A stretch of 64,000 bases of DNA from Sphingomonas horti (GTDB lineage Bacteria; Pseudomonadota; Alphaproteobacteria; Sphingomonadales; Sphingomonadaceae): the NCBI RefSeq assembly GCF_009753715.1, contig NZ_WQMS01000001.1, positions 186,001 to 250,000 of the forward strand, given 5' to 3'. The notes below the pieces were generated by a model. That model worked only from the letters and a program-made list of their open reading frames with translations. It made no database searches and was not told where the DNA came from. Positions 61,291 to 64,000 of this stretch are shown in pieces; position 1 is the first letter of the stretch; every line of letters starts with the position of its first letter. The translations under genes and the position numbers were made by a program.

Positions 61291-62454
61291 TTACGCAGCC
61301 CCGATCAGCTCCCGGCCGATCAGCATGCGGCGGACTTCGTTGGTGCCGGCGCCGATGTCGAGCAGCTTGGCGTCGCGGGCGTAGCGTTCGACGGGCCAGT
61401 CCTTGGTGTAGCCGGCGCCGCCCAATGCCTGGATCGCCTCCAGCGACACGCGGACCGCGTTCTCGCTCGCCAGCAGGATCGCACCCGCCGCGTCGAAGCG
61501 AGTGGTGCGGCCGGCGTCGCAGCTTTTCGCGACCGCATAGACATAGGCGCGGGCCGATTGCAGCGCGACGTACATGTCCGCGACCTTGGCCTGCATCAGT
61601 TGGAAAGCACCGATCGGCTTGCCGAACTGCTTGCGCTCACGGACGTACGGGATGGTCACGTCCAGGCAGGCCTGCATGATGCCGAGCTGGACGCCTGCGA
61701 GCACCGCGCGCTCATAGTCGAGGCCCGACATCAGCACGCCGACGCCGCCGTTCAGCGGACCCATCACATTCTCTTCGGGCACTTCGCAGTCGTTGAAGAC
61801 CAGCTCCGCCGTGGGCGAGCCGCGCATGCCCATCTTGTCGATCTTCTGGCCGATCGAGAAGCCGGGCATGTCCTTCTCGATCAGGAAGGCGGTGATGCCG
61901 CGGCTGCCCTCGCCCGTCTTCGCATAGACGACGAGCGTATCGGCATAGGCGGCGTTGGTGATCCAGAATTTGGTGCCGTTCAGGACATAGCCGCCCTGCA
62001 CCGCGTCGGCGCGCAGCTTCATGCCGACCACGTCCGAGCCGGCGCCCGCCTCGGACATGGCGAGGCTGCCGACATGCTCGCCGGAGATGAGCTTGGGGAG
62101 ATACTTCGCCTTCTGGTCCTCGTTGGCCCAACGGCGAATCTGGTTGACGCAGAGGTTCGAGTGCGCGCCGTAGGAAAGGCCGATCGAAGCTGAAGCGCGG
62201 CTCACTTCCTCGACCGCGATCACATGCTCCAGATAGCCGAGGCCAAGGCCGCCATCCGCCTCGTCGACGGTGATGCCGTGCAGGCCGAGCGCGCCCATGT
62301 CGGGCCACAGCTCTTTCGGGAACCAGTCGTCGGCGTCGATCTTCGCGGCGATCGGCTCGATCCGCTCCTCGGCGAAGCGGCGCGTGGTGTCGCGGATCAT
62401 CTCGGCATGCTCGCCGAGCTGGAAGTCGAAATCGGGCGTGGCAATGCTGGTCAT
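61291..62454 (-). CDS. ivd: Isovaleryl-CoA dehydrogenase
   Basis: A 387-residue flavin-dependent acyl-CoA dehydrogenase for leucine catabolism. It has [55 protein letters not shown], and the catalytic Glu in [13 protein letters not shown] at the position used by isovaleryl-CoA dehydrogenase. The ending [39 protein letters not shown] is also typical. Its electrons go to ETF and then to the quinone oxidoreductase at 25312-26961. It overlaps the next gene by 4 bp. Confidence 0.94.
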   Translation of the reverse strand: MTSIATPDFDFQLGEHAEMIRDTTRRFAEERIEPIAAKIDADDWFPKELWPDMGALGLHGITVDEADGGLGLGYLEHVIAVEEVSRASASIGLSYGAHSNLCVNQIRRWANEDQKAKYLPKLISGEHVGSLAMSEAGAGSDVVGMKLRADAVQGGYVLNGTKFWITNAAYADTLVVYAKTGEGSRGITAFLIEKDMPGFSIGQKIDKMGMRGSPTAELVFNDCEVPEENVMGPLNGGVGVLMSGLDYERAVLAGVQLGIMQACLDVTIPYVRERKQFGKPIGAFQLMQAKVADMYVALQSARAYVYAVAKSCDAGRTTRFDAAGAILLASENAVRVSLEAIQALGGAGYTKDWPVERYARDAKLLDIGAGTNEVRRMLIGRELIGAA

Positions 62455-63290
62455 GGGTTCGCTCTTTCGAGAATGCGGCGGGCCTGTTTCAGGTGGGGCG
62501 CGTCGATCATGCGGCCGTCCAGCTGCAACGCGCCGGCATGGGGATTGGCGTCGAACGCCGCGACGACGGCGCGGGCATGGGCGACGGCCTCGGCCGAGGG
62601 CGTGAAGGCGGCGTTGATGACGGGAATCTGCATCGGATGGATCGCCATCATGCCGGTGAAGCCGTCGCGCGCCGCCGCCTCCGCGACCCGCTTCAGCCCG
62701 TCGAGATCGCGGAAGTTCGGATAGACCGTCTCGATCGGCTGCACGCCCGCCGCCGCCGCGCCGAACAGGGTCAGCGCGCGGGCGACCTGGTAGGGTGGCA
62801 GGTAAGCGCCTGCATCGTCGCGCGAGGCGGCCGCGCCGATCGCCGCCGGCAGGTCCTCCGCACCCCAGGTGATGCCGGCCAGATGTTCCGCGACCGGGGC
62901 ATAATCGCCGAGCCGGAACACGGCGGCGGGCGTCTCGGTGGCGATCGGCAGGATCGGGACATGGCGGCCGCGCAGCCGGTGCCGCAGATCGGCGATAGAG
63001 CGTGCCCCCTCTGCCTTGGGCAGGACGATGCCATCGGGCGCGGCCGACAGCACCGCGTCCAGGTCCTCGTCCGAGTCGGCGCTGCCGGCGGGATTGATGC
63101 GGACGAACAGAGCGCAGCGGCGGTCCGCGCGCCCGAGAAAGTCCGCGACCATTCCACGCGCCGCGGCCTTGTTGGCGGGCGCGACCGAATCCTCCAGGTC
63201 GAGGATCAGTGCGTCGGCGCCGAGGTCGAGCGCCTTTTCCATCCGCTCCGGCCGGTCGCCGGGCACGAACAGCAGCGAGCGGAGCCTCAT
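62451..63290 (-). CDS. CitE-like CoA-ester lyase (HpcH/HpaI family), second copy
   Basis: A 279-residue lyase that shares the fold of the first copy ([37 protein letters not shown], Glu in [10 protein letters not shown] and the Asp in [12 protein letters not shown]). The end differs: [19 protein letters not shown]. It overlaps ivd by 4 bp downstream and MaoC by 4 bp upstream. In this context it may cleave a 3-hydroxy-acyl-CoA-type ester, but the natural ester is not known. The two copies differ enough to have different substrates. Confidence 0.88.
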   Translation of the reverse strand: MRLRSLLFVPGDRPERMEKALDLGADALILDLEDSVAPANKAAARGMVADFLGRADRRCALFVRINPAGSADSDEDLDAVLSAAPDGIVLPKAEGARSIADLRHRLRGRHVPILPIATETPAAVFRLGDYAPVAEHLAGITWGAEDLPAAIGAAASRDDAGAYLPPYQVARALTLFGAAAAGVQPIETVYPNFRDLDGLKRVAEAAARDGFTGMMAIHPMQIPVINAAFTPSAEAVAHARAVVAAFDANPHAGALQLDGRMIDAPHLKQARRILERANP

Positions 63291-63751
63291 TTGTCCTTCT
63301 TCGGGTGGCGGCGGCGGATCAGCGCGGTGCGCAGGCAGCGGCAGACCAGCTGGTTGCGCTGGTTGTACATCGTGTGCTCGAACGTCACGATGCCGGCGTT
63401 CGGGCGCGACAGGCTCTCGCGCAGCTCCAGGATTTCGGTCTCCGCGCGGAGCGTGTCGCCGATGAACACCGGCGCCGGCATCGTCACCTTGTCGTAGCCG
63501 AGGTTCGCGACCAGCGTGCCGAGCGTGGTGTCGCCGACGGAGACGCCCACCATCAGCGCGAAGGTGAAAGTGCCATTGACGAGGATCTGGCCGAACTCGC
63601 TCGCCCGCGCCGCCTCCAGGTCGATGTGCAGCGGCTGCGGGTTGTGGGTGAGCGTGGAGATCAGCAGATTGTCGGTCACGGTCACCGTGCGCCGGATCTC
63701 ATGCTCGATCCGGTCCCCCACCGCCCAGTCTTCGAAATATCGTCCGGCCAT
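63287..63751 (-). CDS. MaoC-family hot-dog dehydratase
   Basis: A 154-residue hot-dog-fold hydratase. It has [28 protein letters not shown] near the N terminus, [13 protein letters not shown] (the catalytic His region) and [19 protein letters not shown]. Family members hydrate enoyl- or mesaconyl-CoA. It is the first gene of the MaoC-CitE-ivd operon and overlaps the lyase gene by 4 bp, which suggests hydration followed by C-C cleavage. Confidence 0.88.
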   Translation of the reverse strand: MAGRYFEDWAVGDRIEHEIRRTVTVTDNLLISTLTHNPQPLHIDLEAARASEFGQILVNGTFTFALMVGVSVGDTTLGTLVANLGYDKVTMPAPVFIGDTLRAETEILELRESLSRPNAGIVTFEHTMYNQRNQLVCRCLRTALIRRRHPKKDK

Positions 63752-63764
63752 AATCCCCTCGGCC

Positions 63765-64000
63765 CTAGAATAAGAGTTTCGCCGCGCCTAGCGCCAGCAG
63801 GAAGCTCGTGACGGTCGCGGCGACCACCGGCATCGAGGCGCGCCAGCCCTGTTTCAGGAGCAGGTTCATCGGCGAGCGGATGCCGGTCGCGACCACGGCG
63901 AGCAGCAGCAGCGCGGTGGTGCCGATCTTGGCGACGCGCGCGACCTCGGTGGGCAGCGTCACGACCGAGTTCAGCACGGTCAGCACCAGGAAAGCGACGA
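63765..64000 (-). CDS. YeiH-family putative sulfate exporter, C-terminal part
   Basis: The last ~78 codons of a membrane protein whose start lies beyond the right edge. It has helices with AKIGTTALLLLAVVATGIRSP and PVVAATVTSFLLALGAAKLLF, matching the C-terminal end of the YeiH (UPF0324) family. The predicted role as an exporter of sulfate or sulfite is not experimentally secure. It ends 13 bp upstream of the MaoC start. Confidence 0.78.
   Translation of the reverse strand, partial: VAFLVLTVLNSVVTLPTEVARVAKIGTTALLLLAVVATGIRSPMNLLLKQGWRASMPVVAATVTSFLLALGAAKLLF

Overview
The window is a GC-rich chromosomal segment that looks like a sphingomonad (Sphingomonas or a close alphaproteobacterial relative). 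The reasons are the style of the TonB-dependent receptors, the deoxyhypusine-synthase-like polyamine gene beside an ornithine decarboxylase, the leucine-degradation genes, and short GC-rich palindromic repeats at gene ends. This placement is from recognition, not from a database search. Genes are dense on both strands, with many 1-4 bp start/stop overlaps.

Layout. 1-1777: the 3' end of a type II-C-like CRISPR-Cas locus (end of cas1, cas2, 12-repeat array); cas9 and tracrRNA are not in the window. 1825-7886: a hybrid PAS histidine kinase, then a ferredoxin and two tandem cysteine desulfurases, divergent from an alpha/beta hydrolase and a MarR-like regulator. 8039-11498: an iron-uptake unit (TonB receptor, PepSY membrane protein, 53-residue membrane peptide) with a candidate Fur site. 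11497-16422: threonine dehydratase, then a polyamine unit whose ornithine decarboxylase has a structured leader that sequesters its ribosome-binding site, a deoxyhypusine-synthase-like protein and an amidohydrolase. 16489-30600: mostly housekeeping genes (RNA methyltransferase, NAD(P)HX repair, ilvD, ispE, ETF-quinone oxidoreductase, lytic transglycosylase, moaB, a receiver protein).

30605-41747 is the most distinctive accessory region. It is one overlapping operon on the minus strand: a TpsB outer-membrane transporter, a 2.1-kilo-residue secreted hemagglutinin-type protein ending in a 21-proline tract, and an exported TPR-CHAT (caspase-like) protein. After it come a DsbA-like thioredoxin, tRNA-Lys(CTT), an acyl-CoA ligase, a compositionally odd secreted protein, a radical SAM protein and an acyl-CoA racemase-type transferase. 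47825-52537 is a cobalamin riboswitch followed by btuB-btuF-btuC-btuD.

52488-64000 holds cysQ, an FMN reductase, two CitE-like lyases, and leucine/isovalerate catabolism (isovaleryl-CoA dehydrogenase, methylcrotonyl-CoA carboxylase-type subunits, MaoC hydratase) with an M13 peptidase. This last region carries three copies of a complex inverted-repeat element. One copy encloses a DUF559 endonuclease-like gene and sits between the two carboxylase subunit genes, which suggests a small mobile element with gene-less derivatives. A second palindrome family (GCTCCGGC/GCCGGAGC) occurs between the polyamine genes and, in frame, inside the carboxylase beta-subunit gene.
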